DNA of 64,000 nt from Sphagnum compactum (taxonomy: Eukaryota > Bryophyta > Sphagnopsida > Sphagnales): positions 14,507,579 to 14,571,578 of the forward strand of contig OZ234500.1 of NCBI GenBank assembly GCA_965153455.1, given 5' to 3'. The position numbers and the translations under genes are program-made. Each line of letters starts with the position of its first letter. Within the stretch, counting starts at the first letter, position 1. Below are positions 11,980 to 24,976 of this stretch, piece after piece. The notes under the pieces were generated by a model. That model was given only the letters and a program-made list of their open reading frames with translations. It was not told the DNA's origin and ran no database searches.

Positions 11980-12432
11980 AAATAAGTTGTAAATAAATAG
12001 GTAGGTCAAATGTATGTTCTTAAATATATAAATAGGTAGACATGCATGTATGTAAATGTAGTTATGTTGTAAATAAGTAGGTATGTAGCCCTTAGGTATC
12101 CTACATAACCGCTAAATAAGCTTATACTGTTCTAAACCTATGTAGGCCCTAAGTAACCTATGGTGTCCCTCATTACACCTTAAGTAGTCTACATAGTTGT
12201 TAAGTAGGTTTACACAGTTGTAAAGTAAATTTACATAGCCCTTAGGTATGCTTACATAACCGTTAGGTAACATACATAGTTTTTGGGTACGCTTACATAG
12301 CCCCTAAGTCATTTACATAACTCTTAGGTGACATAGTACATAACCTATAGGTAACTCCATAAACCCTAAAGCAACCCATATTAATCCTAAATAGATTATC
12401 TAACCCTTAAATATCTTTTATAACCTCTAGGT
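11980..12432. repeat. Degenerate ~21-bp minisatellite, left part
   Basis: Approximate units of the form TACATAACCCTTAGGTANNCT repeat roughly every 21 bp, with heavy divergence; for example TACATAGCCCTTAGGTATGCT near 12232 and its neighbours. The array is interrupted by the CACTA element and resumes at 16458. Removing that element and one GGT copy restores a continuous array. Confidence 0.75.
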
Positions 12433-15400
12433 CACTAGAAGAAAAAGGCCAATATGTGACCAACGCATTTACAACTACCTACGACTATTTGGTTTTGTAA
12501 TTAAATTTTTGCCTTCTACAACTAATGTGACGTCGTGCTAACATCAACCAAGTTACCTATAACTAGCTTGCAACTAGTTTATGACTAAATTGGTCTCCAT
12601 ATATATATGGGTTGGATTTATCATACAAGAGTAGCCATCTAAAATCCCATTATTTGCAAGCAATGTGGTGCTTACTCATAGTCAACATATGTCTATATAC
12701 ATTAATTAAAATAATTATTTCATTTACGATTAAAATTAAATTCCTAATTTTTATTTTATATTTCAAATTAGTATTCCAAATATTCATAGTATTTTATTGT
12801 AATTATACTAGTTTAATTACATTAAATTACTTATAATTTCAAATAAATTAAATATATTCGAACATAGATTATTATTTTATTTATTAATAAAAATAAATTT
12901 ACTGTAATTAATGTATAATTATTATAAAATCATAATAATATTTTACTTATCCATTATTATAGTAGACACATAATTTATAATTCAGCTTAATTATTAATAA
13001 TTTTAAATTTTAAATATTTTCAAGATTAAAATATTGCCACTATAATTAAATAACTTAATTTAATTTCTATAATTGTAAGAATTACATTCCAATATACTAA
13101 AATAATTAATTATGCACTTACAATATATAATTGTTATTACATCATAAAATCATAGAATAATTTTACTCCAAATTTAAAATAATTATAATAGATTATCTTA
13201 CTTATTATTTATTAATGTTTATTTAAGACGAATAAATATTATTACAACATGAATTTTCACATTAATAAAAATGATATTTCCTAATCATAGAAAATAACCA
13301 TTATATTTACAGTATTTATGTTTTAATGATAATAATTAAATTTTGTGTCCATAATTGAGAAGTTATGTCCTATAATTAAAATTTTATTTCAGAATTTTAT
13401 AATAATTTTAAAATAATGAGCAAAGTTGATGTAATTATTGTATTTAAAAACAAAGATACACTAAACAATTCTATGTTACTCATTATTTACTTATTTATAG
13501 TAAATTGCAAATATAGAAACATAACATTTTATATCAATTATTGTTATTTTATGATAACATAAAATCATTGTAATTACTTCAGATAATAGTTAATTATATA
13601 TTCATAATTATTTTCTAACTGAATGTAATTATTCACAATTTGTAATTATAACTTTAAATATGAATTAAATTTTTGGAAAATTTATAATGTAGTTAAAATA
13701 ATTATTTCAACTATTGTAATTATAGGAATTACTTTACAATAGTTTTTTAAAATTATGTAATTACTTATTTATGATATTATTTTTATTGTAATATTACAAT
13801 AATTTTTTTAAAATTAATGTATATTCAGCAAATTATTGTCTTTATAGTTATTAATTATTAATAGATGAAAAGCATTTACTTGACTGATAACTATTTTTAC
13901 AATAGTAAACTTAATTATATTGAAATTACAGAAATTAATTGAATGCTACTTTTAAAATAAATTATTTGTACACAAATTATTTTTTAATAACAATTATTAG
14001 TTCATTATTTTTAATTTGAAAATAAACATTTGTAATAGTTATTTTAATATGTAATTATATTATCTATAATTCGACCAAATTTTAAAAAGTAAGGAAATTT
14101 TTTTAATTTTTTACATTATTTATTTATCTATGAATTATGTATTGACAATTTGTGAGTAACTAGATAACTAGTTAGTTAAATATTAAAATTTTATTAGTTA
14201 TATGAATAATTCATAATGAATACTTAATATTTGTAGTGTAGAATTTATATTTTAAATATAGGTGAATTTTAATCATTATTAATTAAATGATTATCTAATT
14301 ATCTATTGATCCATGTACTTGAATTGTTTAGAAATTTAAAAATTAAGAACAAAAGACATGAGGAAAGTTTTGAAGTTACAACTTAGTTTGTGAAGAAGTT
14401 ATAAGTTCAAAACTTATCCCATATTGTTTATTTTCCATTCCTAGTTTGAACATTATATAAACAAGGGGTGTGGTCATCTAATTTCACATTAAAAAATGTG
14501 GGCACATAGGATGAGCCAATCAAAAGGTTTAACCCAAAACAAAAAAATAAATTATGCACAATTTTAAACTACTTACCTCCGCAACCTACTTATCTATTTA
14601 ATGAAGTAAGTGTTTAATTTGACCTTACCCACCTAGGTTGACCTATGTACCTACTTACGTAAGTACCTACTTATATGAGTAGATATTTAGCCTAGGAAGC
14701 TAGGACCTACCTACTTACCATTTTACCTAAATAGATAGGTAGGTATGTAGCCTAAGTTTATAGGCACCTACTTATGTACCTACCTAAGTACTTACCAACC
14801 TAATATATAATATTTTGTATTAAATTCATTTTAAAGTGCCACATGGCATATTTACACTGGGCCATGTGTCATAATATAAATCACCCAAGCATGTGATTTC
14901 AACATCCTAAATTATCTTGAAATAACCATAATGGGTGTAATCACAATCAAACGAATCAAAAAACATATCGGGCAATTGCCAAAACTCAATAAAAATTATA
15001 ATCTTGTTAGGTATATTTTTGTGGTGCCACTTTAATGCCATGTTAATCGTGGAATGTTGTGATAAATGACTAATGGGCGTAGTCATGGTAACACATATCG
15101 CAACAAGTGTAACTAGTGTTTGATGTTCGATGTTATTGAAAATGTTATTTAATTTTGTGTTGAAATTGTAGGATTTACTTATATGATAACATTCATAATA
15201 TATCATGGGAACTTATGAATAAATTTGAAATTAATCAAATGAATATAAAATATGAAAAATCATTAATAAAACATTGTACTAGTGTTTTTAAGAAGTAAAA
15301 GGACATGTTTAATAACTTGAATTTTTATTAAATGACATATTTTTGACAAATTTTTAATGCACGCCTTATCAAAGTATTATAAAAAAAATTATCATGATTT

Positions 15401-16457
15401 TTAAAGGTTTTTTCTAAAACTTTTTGTGGAATATTTCAAGAATAAAGTAGTCCAAAAAGCAGTCCCAAAAGGGCAAATGTGGTTCATGTTATCCCGCTTG
15501 CACCTTAATATGAATGTTAAAGGATTCAAAAAGAATCCCAAAATAAATTCAAAAATAAATAAATTTGGTTTTGGTTTTAGTAAAGGACTTTTGAACTTGA
15601 ACAACAATTACATTAAAAATAAAATAAAATTGTAAATTACTAAATTAAAGACTCTCTTTATAAAGGAATTTTGATGAGAAAAAAATCAAGATGATGTTAA
15701 TTGATTATCCACACTCAAAAAACACTCACAATTTGAAATTTGTGAAATTTTAAATTTTAAAACTTAAAAATCTATTGAACAAAATGTCAAATTTTCAAAA
15801 GTCCTTTATAACATGTAAATGGGTGTAATGTACATGACATCTAAAACAAAATTATAGTCTATGAAATAATAAAATAAAGCATTAAATAATTAACATATTT
15901 TCAAACAATTTGAAATTAAAATAATTTTTCAAAATGAAACGCAAAATTTGGTAGTATCTATACATTTAAAAAAAATTCTTAGTTACTCATGAAAAGTTAA
16001 TACAAAAAATGTGATCTATTGAAAAACTATATGTATTTTTAGTAACATATTGCAAAAGATTTCATCCCAAAAATTCTTTCTATGAAAAAATGAAAAGGAT
16101 CACAAAAAAGACTGCAATTTTTGAATCTTTTGTCACCGTTGGCTCATTGGATTGTGATCGCACCGTAATATGTATTTTAAATAATTAAATATTGGGATAT
16201 GTGGCAACACATCGTTTGCCCTCAATAATGACCAAAATAATCATATATTAATCATATGTGACAATACATATACAATGAAATCAAAGGATGAACTTGTATT
16301 TGTTGATTTTTTCTTTCATTCAACACCCCTTGTTATTTACGACTAATATCACATGTGATTTGACTCAGGCGATTAAAGGGATTTTAATCGCAAATGTCAC
16401 TTGCAACTAAAATTTAATTGTAGAAACTAGTTGAAAATAGGTGTTTTTCTTTTAGTG
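12433..16457. mobile_element. Complete CACTA (En/Spm-like) element, non-autonomous
   Basis: The 5' end is CACTAGAAGAAAAAGGCC. The 3' end, reverse-complemented, is CACTAAAAGAAAAACACC. This matches the canonical plant CACTA terminus (CACTACAAGAAAA). A 3-bp target duplication GGT flanks it at 12430-12432 and 16458-16460. Subterminal regions carry short GCAACTA / GTGAC / GATTTTAATCGC motifs expected of transposase-binding ends. The 4025-bp interior is extremely AT-rich and encodes no recognisable TNP2 or TNPA product, so the element depends on a transposase made elsewhere. Nested inside is a TACCTA/TAGGTA-rich block (14570-14810). The segment 15700-16120 matches 35570-35960 in inverted orientation. 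Confidence 0.9.
15700..16140 (-). repeat. CACTA-internal segment shared with 35.5-36.0 kb
   Basis: Reverse-complemented, this region aligns colinearly with 35540-35970. Shared words include AAAAATACATATAG, AGATCACAT and AATTGTGAGTGTTTTT. It marks this sequence as belonging to a CACTA-type repeat family. Confidence 0.65.
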
Positions 16458-16930
16458 GGTAAACCTACATAACCTTTTTAAGGTAAGTCACACTAACTTC
16501 TAGGTAGCTTATGGTAACCCTTATAGGTAACCTATATAACACCTACGTAGCCTACATAATCAGTAGGTAAGCCTATGTATAACTTTTAAATAGTTTCCAT
16601 AACCTTTAGTGTGGCATATGGTAACCCTTACATAATGTACAAGACCCTTAAGTAGGCCTAAATAACCTTTAAGGTAGCCCATAGTAACCCATAGTTTGCT
16701 TACATTGCCCCTAAGGTAGCCTAAGATAACCCATAGGTAGTTCACATAACCCTTAATTACATAGTTTACATAACCCCTTGGGGTAGCCTACATAACTTTT
16801 ATGGTAGCCTATGGTAGGCCCTAGGTAGGCACATAATCCCTAAGTAAGCCCTTTTAATAACCCATAGGTACGCCTGCATAAACATAGGTAGGCTTTTGTA
16901 AACCCTAAAATACTCCCTAGGTAAATTTAT
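16458..16930. repeat. Degenerate ~21-bp minisatellite, right part
   Basis: Continues the array at 11980-12432: CCTACATAACC, TTAGGTAGC and CATAACCCATAGGTA words recur about every 20-22 bp. The small minus-strand open frame at 16560-16745 (repeated Gly-Tyr-Leu) is a by-product of the repeat. Confidence 0.75.
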
Positions 16931-18370
16931 GTTGGCATCAAGTAAACTGTTAAATAAACCTAGGTAGACCTAGATTGGCCCTAGGTAGACCCTAAGTTAA
17001 CCTAGTTTACCTAAACTTATATAAACTAAAATAGGTTAATCAAGGAAGGTTCAATAAACTACTTAAGTAAAATAGAAAAAATGTTTATTAAAATGTGGTT
17101 GACAAATTGTTTCACATACTAAAAAAAGTTGGTGTAATGGTAAAAACTTTGTCCCTCAAAATGAAAGTGAGGGGATCAAATCTTAATTCTTGCAACCTAA
17201 TCTAAGCTACCTAAGGCATATCTTTTTAACCTAAGCCCCTTATCATATGTTAGTAAGTTAAATGGCCTAGGCTATGTTCCTAATTAGTGTAGGAACAAGG
17301 AGGTTAACGTAGTGAATTAGTTATTAATGAATTCACTATGTTTATAATAATTAGTCCCTATTCACTAAAAGGTCGACCACATATTATAATATTTATATGT
17401 ACCTTCATTAGTTAACTTGTATTTATGATTACAATTTTAATAGTTGTTTTGAAAAAGGTGACACAACTCTTTAACTTTTTAATTACTTAACACATTAGTT
17501 TAGGTTAACATACCTATTAAATTAACCTATGTACATGTAAGCTACTTAGTAAAAACCTACTCTGTAATATAGGCTACCTTGTAAGTTACTTAACTAAACA
17601 TAAGAAATTTATTATATCTAATATGTTTAAATATACCTATAATATGTTACCTTACTAATAGGTTAACCTAGGTAGGCTTGTTTAGGTTCCTAACTTTTAG
17701 ACTTTTTGCCAAATCAATCTAGATAGCCTCATTATAAGATATTTTATCAAGTTTATAACCACCTCAAGTTTGTGTGACTAAATGCAACTAGATGCAACAT
17801 AATTATCTTAGGTTAAGTTATTTTTTAGCCTAAAAATGTTTAGGTTAACCTAAGCTAGGTCAATAAGTAGTATAAGTTGATAAATTAATTCATCTTAAGT
17901 CAACTTAGGGAGGTTTAGGTTTAGGCTAGGTTGGTAGGTAATAAGTAGGTTGACCTAGGTCAATCTAGGATGGCAAGTTTAATTTAAAATTAAAAACTTT
18001 GAACTTTATAACTCTGTGTTAATATAGTTAGTATAAAAATATATGGTAGTGCAATGGATGAAGATTTGAACCCCAAAGTGAAGGTGAAGGGTTCAAGTCC
18101 TCATTCTTGTAACCTATGATACCTAGGCCGTTTGGCTCAAGTTAGGTAGCCATGTTTAGGCTTCTTGGGCTAGGAATTTCATGTTTGTTTTTAATGTAAG
18201 CCATCTAGCCTAGGTTATGTAACCCAGGTTGCCTAACATAGGTAGTTAGCCTAGTTAGGTTAAATTCGATTGACTTTTGGCTAAGCGAACTAGGCTAGGT
18301 TGCTTAACCTAGCTAGGTTAGACTAGATTGACTGTTGACTACACTAATTACATGGGTTAAACTATGTTGA
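16931..18370. repeat. TAGGTTA-rich low-complexity region
   Basis: Dense CCTAGGTTA, TAGGTTAACC and AACCTAGGT words without a fixed period, with AT-rich spacers. Two diverged copies of a ~90-bp segment are visible: 17120-17190 and 18045-18110 share GGTGCAATGG-like starts, AAAGTGA(A/G)GG-TTCAA and TTCTTG(C/T)AACCTA. No gene seen. Confidence 0.6.
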
Positions 18371-18754
18371 CTTTTGATCATTTATAATGATTCATAATGT
18401 GTTTATAGATTTTTGACACATCTCATCCATCCATCAAAATGTCTTTTGTAACACTTAGTTGAATAAAATGACTAAGTTGAGATGACATGCACTTTACACG
18501 TCATACCAAGGTTACTGATGACATGGAATTTCATTATTATAAGAAAATTTAAAAATCTTAATCATTAAACTAACTAGGTTTTGCACCTAAACGTCCTTTG
18601 CAACTAATTGGGTGAAATGACATGGGTTTAAAAATTCATTAATCATTAGTCACATACATCCTTCTTAATTAGTGTGTAGTTGTAAAACTTAGTCGCAAAA
18701 CCCAAAATGTGTTGTTTTGAAACCAACACAAAAATGACACATGTCATGTGCAGT

Positions 18755-19836
18755 GCTTGGAAAAAGACTTTTACCTTGGTGCCCTTGGCTCCTTTGATTG
18801 TGTTTTCACCCAAAAATGGTTTAAATCAATGTAACAATAATTTTTTTTGTTGTTTAAATGACTTGTAAAATGTTTTGAAAAGATTTGAAAATGACATTTA
18901 TGGCAAAAAACTTAATATAAATCTTTAAAATACTATAATATAAAAATTTCAAAAAAAATCTTCAAATATTTCAAGAATATTTTGAAAATAATCCAAATTA
19001 AACAATCATTTTAAAGTAATCAATAGGTGTTGGTCATTTGATCATGAACCTACCCTAAATTCAAAACATTCAACACCAATTTGAAGAAGCAACCCACATT
19101 TCACATCTCCATCCCTTTGTAGAAACTTAGATTGCGAATATCCATTTTTTACTGTTTAGTTATTTTATTTTATGGTCAAATCACATATAAACAATCTTAC
19201 AAATCATTTAAAAAGGTAATTTGAATGTTTAATATATATTAAAGGCACATGGGCACCTTGACATTGGAAATAATTTACTCCCACATGTTTATTTCAATAG
19301 GATTGATTCATATGCATTGTGATGTTAAGACAATTATGACATGCATCCATATTTTGTGATTTGAAAAATGGGCCTTGTTTTGCAAATTTCATTAATGAAA
19401 TTTATTATAATTTGAATGTTATAATTTTAGATGGATGGTTTTAGGAATCACATTCAAAACAAATCTAACATACCATAAGGTTAAAAACATTTATATGATC
19501 CATACTAGGTAACTAATTCAAATAAAAAGGTTACCCATGACTATTTAATGCACGTAACACAAGACATGAAAGTTCAAAGCCCATCATCCTATGGATGATA
19601 TATGGTATGCATTTTAATCTTATAAAAGGGTATACATTATCCAACATTAAATTTTAAAAGGATAGGTTGGAACAATAAACATTACACAGGTTAATATGAA
19701 AGAATTTGCTTGCAACCAAGGTTCATGAAGTGATTAAACAAATCCATATGATCCTCTATTTATTACTTTTGTTTAAATGTAGTCACAATAAAAGGAGCCA
19801 TTGGTGGCAAGGTCAAAATCTTTATCATGAACTACA
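18755..19836. repeat. Widely spaced inverted repeat pair
   Basis: The left arm near 18755-18803 reads ACCTTGGTGCCCTTGGCTCC then TTTGATTGTG. The right arm near 19788-19836 reads CACAATAAAAGGAGCC then ATTGGTGGCAAGGTC, its near reverse complement. The arms may be ends of a ~1.05-kb element. A related GGCTCATTGGATTGTGATCG occurs inside the CACTA element near 16140. Confidence 0.5.
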
Positions 19837-19839
19837 ATG

Positions 19840-21440
19840 TATATGTGGTTTTCATGTATTGGTTTATTAAATATCCAAATTACACTTAAAATACAATTGA
19901 TTTTTTTTTAAATATAAAAATTGGACTATTCATATCGATATGGAAGCCAAATATGACCCATAAAATAAATATTTATCATTTCTTGCATCAAGCCCTACAT
20001 TATAATTAAAATATACAACTTTGCTTTGAACCATGATCACAAATTTTGAAATATTATAATCATTAAAACATTTAAAATCAAAATCAACAACATCATTGTA
20101 GATGCACCTAAAAGATCTAATACATGTGCACCTAAGATAAGTACATGTGGCCCTTCTTATGAAATATTATATAGCCCACAATAAATTTGAAAACATTTGG
20201 CGGAGGTTTAAACAATGAAAACACATTCGATTTGAATGGTGTTAAAAAACATTATGTCAACAAGTGTTGTGTATGACAAAGGACTTTAATAACATATTCA
20301 AATGGCTTCAAATTCATGTGATTCCAATTTCATGAGTAAAGTAACACAATTTCAAAAGATGAATAATTATTTCATTAAATACAATAAATGGTTGTTTTCA
20401 AAGAATGGAAGTATGGTTTTCATTGTAATCAACAAGTGCTTTTGTCTTCTTTTATTGCAATTTCACCCATTTAAATTTTTTAAAAAAAAAAATCTTGAAA
20501 ACGAGGAACAAATAGAGAATTTAAAATAGAAAGCTATGATTTATCAACCATTTAAAAATGACCCCAGACTTTGCACTTGCAATGAAATGCAAAATAAAAG
20601 TTGGAATTAATTTCAAAAAATTAAATAATGTGGAAACACATGAATAAATGTCAAAATTGTTGGATAGAGTAACCATTAGATTTTGACAAAACATAATTAC
20701 ATCAAAAATATATTTACACATCACAAGCTCTTCAATGGTTATGTATCAAGATCTTGTTTAGTTTAGCTATGATGTACACCATTGGTTGTAGTAATGTTAT
20801 CAAGAATCATTGGTTGTTATGTTATTTGGGCAAAAATGAGAATACCCTAAAAGATATATCCATCCACTTCTCTAGGTCAAATAATTCGCACTTGGTGTGT
20901 GTTAATGATATTCACAAGTGTTCATTACAATAAGTCTTTGCTTCATGGTGAGTGGATGGATTAAGGAATGACTTTCCAAAGAAAAGGTGACTAGTATGGA
21001 TGATGTTGTTCATTCACAATTATGATTTGTCAATATTGAATTCTATGCATAAGAAGGGCTTTTTGATACGGTATTGAACCTTCCTTCTTGTAAAGTTTCG
21101 AGACCAAATTGAAACATCAATCCTTATGTATTAGAAGTTGAAGGAAAAGAAAAAACAATTGTTCACCCACTAGGAGAGGGAAGTTGGAGGGAAAATACTA
21201 CAAAAAAAATCGATTCACCTATTTTGAAAGGAAAAGAAGTTCAAGGGTTGATTTTTGTTTCCCCACTTGTTGCAAAGGAAAAAATAGATTGAAAAAGAAA
21301 TAAATGTTGTTCACTCAATCAAAAGAAGAGGAAGGTTGGGAAGCAGACAAATAAATCGAAATTTTTGGTGCAAAATTTAACATTGTTCTAATTTTGTTGA
21401 AAAAAAATTGTCACATATACAAGGATGTTTTGAGAAAAAT
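19840..21440. other. No recognised gene
   Basis: AT-rich sequence with short open frames only (20302-20529 plus; 20521-20724 minus). None carries a recognisable domain. GTTCACTCA/GTTCACCCA words recur near 21010, 21155 and 21310, which may be an old tandem structure. Confidence 0.4.
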
Positions 21441-21454
21441 TGAAAATATTATAG

Positions 21455-21770
21455 AAACATGGCCAGATTTTTGTACATGGTTCAAGTACATAAACCCTTA
21501 AAAAAAAAAAACAATCAGCTTTTTTTAAAGTGGTGAAATTTCGCCAAAAAGGGAAATTTTAAAAAAAAAACATGAAGTGATTTTGGAGGGTTTTAATCCC
21601 CAGAAGTGAGGAAAAAAGAGAGTAAAACTTGACAGATTTCTATATTTATTAGTTAGTGAGTAACCATCAATATAAAAGGCTCATTAAAGATTTGTACTTC
21701 ATATCTGGTTTTTAAACAGATTTGGCTAAATCTTCCTAGGAATGATCTCCATTTTTCCTTCATCTTCATA
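21455..21770 (+). repeat. Dispersed repeat R2, copy 2
   Basis: It shares GCCAGATTTTTGTACATGGTTCAAGTA, TTTCGCCAAAAAGGGAAATT and GATTTGGCTAAATCTTCC with 10440-10620 and, in inverse order, with 40160-40390. A remnant with AGCCAAATTTGGCTAAATTC continues at 21855-21900. Confidence 0.65.
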
Positions 21771-22108
21771 TGCATGACTGCCACTTAAGCTACATAATAA
21801 AATTCCTAAAAAAGCCACTGATGATGATGTTCAAATTTGTTTCCTATCATATTTTGCTAATAGCCAAATTTGGCTAAATTCACTTACGGATGATCACCAC
21901 CTTGGTTGGCTACATTACAAAATTGAAAAAAAAGAAAAAAAAAAAACTGATGCAAATAGATTTGTAAGGAGTAGTTGGTAGTGGGAGAAAGATCAATTTA
22001 CAAAACAATTTGTAAAAGGATAGAGTAGGTCTGTAGGTAGTTACGAAGCCCTTGGTCCTCAGTGCTCACAAATGGCAAACCTTTATTATTATATTGCTGC
22101 ACAAAAAT

Positions 22109-22242
22109 AAAATGTCAAGGAAAGTGCGACTTGTCACTCAAGCCTGAAATCTTGAGGGTTCCCCAAAAATACTAGCCCTAGGTACTAGGCAACACAACAA
22201 AAATGGGCTTTGAGTGACAAGGCAGATTTTCCTTGACATTTT
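22109..22242. mobile_element. Short foldback element, 134 bp
   Basis: The left end AAAATGTCAAGGAAA is the perfect reverse complement of the right end TTTCCTTGACATTTT. The arms continue imperfectly through GACTTGTCACTCAAGCC and GGCTTTGAGTGACAAGGC. A loop of ~55 bp contains CTAGCCCTAGGTACTAGGC. No target duplication is obvious. It is a MITE or a simple long hairpin. Confidence 0.75.
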
Positions 22243-22679
22243 GAATGACATGTTAGACTTGACAGGCCCACATTTGCCACGGGTTCATGCCCATATTTGC
22301 GCCTTTTTAGATGACGGACTTCTATTTTATTAGTGTATTAGTGGTGTGTCCTGATTGATTTGTTGTGTTTTTTGGTGACTTGTGTTCTGGAGCTTTTCTT
22401 TGCCTTGTACTTTTTTTTAATGGACAGGGTATTTCTTCTTCCATTTGCATCCTTTATGCATTGGAGAAGTCATACTTCATAGAAGTGCTTGCACTTCTTT
22501 AGTGTTTGCTGCCTGAGGACTGGCCCTGTATCTCTACCAGGTTGTTTTATAAATCCAACAGACCAGTTTTTGAAAACCAGAAACCCCCCTCCCCCCTCTT
22601 TAGGATAAGGGGTCCAGGCTTTGTACTTTGAAGTCCTGTTGCTTGGTTTTCCTTATGGACTAAGTATAACCATACGGAC

Positions 22680-22792
22680 TATGACCCTTGTTCATCCATC
22701 AAAGAGAGTGGCTATGACATTTTCATCCAAGAAACTATGACCCTTTTTTCATCCACCAAGAGTGTGGCTGTGACATTTTCATCCAAGAAACA
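22680..22792 (+). repeat. Two-copy direct repeat, ~56 bp
   Basis: CTATGACCCTTGTTCATCCA and GTGGCTATGACATTTTCATCC recur immediately as CTATGACCCTTTTTTCATCC and GTGGCTGTGACATTTTCATCC. Few differences, so a recent local duplication. Confidence 0.85.
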
Positions 22793-23179
22793 AAGGATTA
22801 TGGAATCATTCGGCCAATTGATAGCCAATGTTGGTACTCCTGAAATGAAGGTTGACGGTTATGGGTTATAACTCGTGTCCTGATAGCCATTCAGAGCGCT
22901 GGGATTCTCATTTTCATCAGTTACAATCTACAGAAAAGCCCATTGCAAACAGTTCTTCTCAACTGAGATGACGCATGCATTTTGTGATTGGTGGGTCACT
23001 TTCAGCGAATTTTTTTGGGACGAATTTTTCCATTTTTGCGACCAAGAAAATTTTGGAATTAATTTTTTTTTTTCTAGTATTAATATAACTAACTTGCGAA
23101 AGTTTTTGGGAAAAATTCGCCAAATTTTCAGTATCACCAAATTGAAAAACAAAAACCCTGGGACTCACTTTAGAATTGT

Positions 23180-23395
23180 CGTTTGAACTTCCGGCTACGT
23201 CTTCGTGGATTAGATGACTCTTCTTGGGTGCTTCATGTTGATGGTTCATCGATAAAAAGTCAACAGAGTGTGGATAACCTCAGTTATCCATCTGTACATC
23301 CTGGATGAATTTATGGTTAGGGTTCAAACAAGGAAGGTGACCAGATGCTGGAAGAGAGAGAGAAAACACAGCACACGGGAACATCAGCACCAACG
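23180..23395 (+). promoter_or_regulatory. Probable former promoter/5' leader of the RPN2 locus
   Basis: This stretch is less AT-rich than its surroundings and directly precedes the signal-peptide exon. It contains a purine tract GGAAGAGAGAGAGAAAACAC at 23350-23369. The ATG context is CAACGATGGC, a good plant start (G at +4). No clear TATA box is seen. Assignment rests on position only. Confidence 0.4.
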
Positions 23396-23740
23396 ATGGC
23401 GATCACCGCCACTGGCGCGTCGTCGCTGCTCCTCTCCTGTACGTTTTCTCTTTACTTCCTCTGCACTCCCCCTTTTCCCCGTTTCTCCTGATTTTTTCAT
23501 CCGTTTCTTTTGCTTCTCGTTTGTTCTTGCAGCTGTGTTAGCTCTCTTTCATGTCCTATTGTCCTCGATCGCATGATTGTCTGCTCGATCTAACCTTGTG
23601 AGATCTAGTTCCTTCACACATGTTTTTTAATATCGTTTTCGGAGAGTGAATATGATCGAACAGCTGGTTTGTGTTGTACCATAGTTTTCTCGGTATGTTT
23701 GGTTGCTTCTCGTAGATGTTTCAATATAGTTTGGGAATAT

Positions 23741-24065
23741 ATGCGCCATGTGATGACTTGCATTCTGGTTTTGGAATCAGGATTATCTATATGTTTGACA
23801 GTCTGATTTCTGCTCACAATCAGGGTTTAGATATGAGTGTTCTGCAATTTAATGATGGATGCGATGTTTGACATTGGGAAGTCATTGCTGTTTAGGGTTT
23901 AGGGTTTATATATGCACCATTTCATGGCTTGCATTCTAGTTCTGGAACCAGGATTAACTATATTTTTGATAGTCTGGTTTCTGCTTGCAATTACGGTTTA
24001 GATCTGTGTTTTTCTGCTATTGAATGATGCACATGATATTTGACATCCGGAAGTCATTGCTGTTT
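23741..24065 (+). repeat. Two-copy tandem repeat (~165 bp) in RPN2 intron 1
   Basis: Unit 1 (23741-23900) and unit 2 (23908-24065) share ATATGC(G/A)CCAT, CTTGCATTCT, GGAATCAGGATTA versus GGAACCAGGATTA, TTTCTGCT, and GGAAGTCATTGCTGTTT. They are separated by TTTAGGGTTTAGGGTTTAT. Unit 1 has GTGATGA at 23750 and CTGA at 23803, but unit 2 has neither and no terminal stem, so I do not call a snoRNA here. Confidence 0.75.
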
Positions 24066-24976
24066 TCAAGATCGTAATTTCAGTCCAGAAACTTGTGCTA
24101 ATTGTGGAATTTCTTGCAGGCTTGAGTTGGCTGTTGCTTGGATGGCTATTTGCCATTGTAAGCCAAATGACTTCTGCAAGCGCTCTGTTGCAGCCATTGA
24201 GCGATGCTGACAAAGAAGCTGCAGCAGCGTATTTCCTAGCAGATGCAAATGGCTTCTATGGCAGGTACAAGTTTTATTTTCTTTAGGTCCTCTGTTTTGG
24301 GGTTTTTTCTATGGCATTGTGCATTTCTTTCCCTTCATCCTCTGCTGTTTTGGTCATGCCTTTCTACTATGTTATTGTTGCCAGAAACTGGGTTCAAGCT
24401 CTTGACTAGCTAGATTATCTCAATGCCTTAACAGTGGGACAAGGGTTGTATCGTCTGGCAAATGATGATGGGGAGTTGGAATTGTCATTTCAGCTTGTGG
24501 GAGACCTACCATGCAGAGCAGGCACTGGAAATTCTTGAGTGGGTAGATGTAGAGGCACACAAAATTTGTGACTCACTTGTAGGGGTGTACAATAATCCCC
24601 TAACTCTGTGGAAGATGCCTTTTATGGTGTGAAGATCACAGAAGTCCTAAAATGCCCTCAAGGAGCAGACATTGCTAAGGTATGCATATTGACCCATGCG
24701 TGTCTGGGGGAGAGATAGCAAACTGAATTCTTCAAGTTTGATTTCTCATCAGAGTTTTAGGTTTTGAATGTTGTTGTGTCTGGTTTGCAAGCTGCTGTAG
24801 AGAATGCAAACTCTCTTCTTGAGCTACACTATTCTGTGGGTGCATTGGCAACAATCTTCAAAACCCAAAACCCTGGTATTATGAGCTTTCATCTGTGGTT
24901 CTGTGGGCTGGAACCTTAGAAGCTCTGAATGTTGGGAGGGATACATTGCTCTTCAACCTTGGGATCACAACCAAAA

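Noticed and set aside
23741-23815. C/D snoRNA in RPN2 intron 1 (GTGATGA at 23750, CTGA at 23803)
   Set aside because: No terminal stem, no rRNA-like guide recognised, and the tandem copy at 23908-24065 does not keep the boxes.
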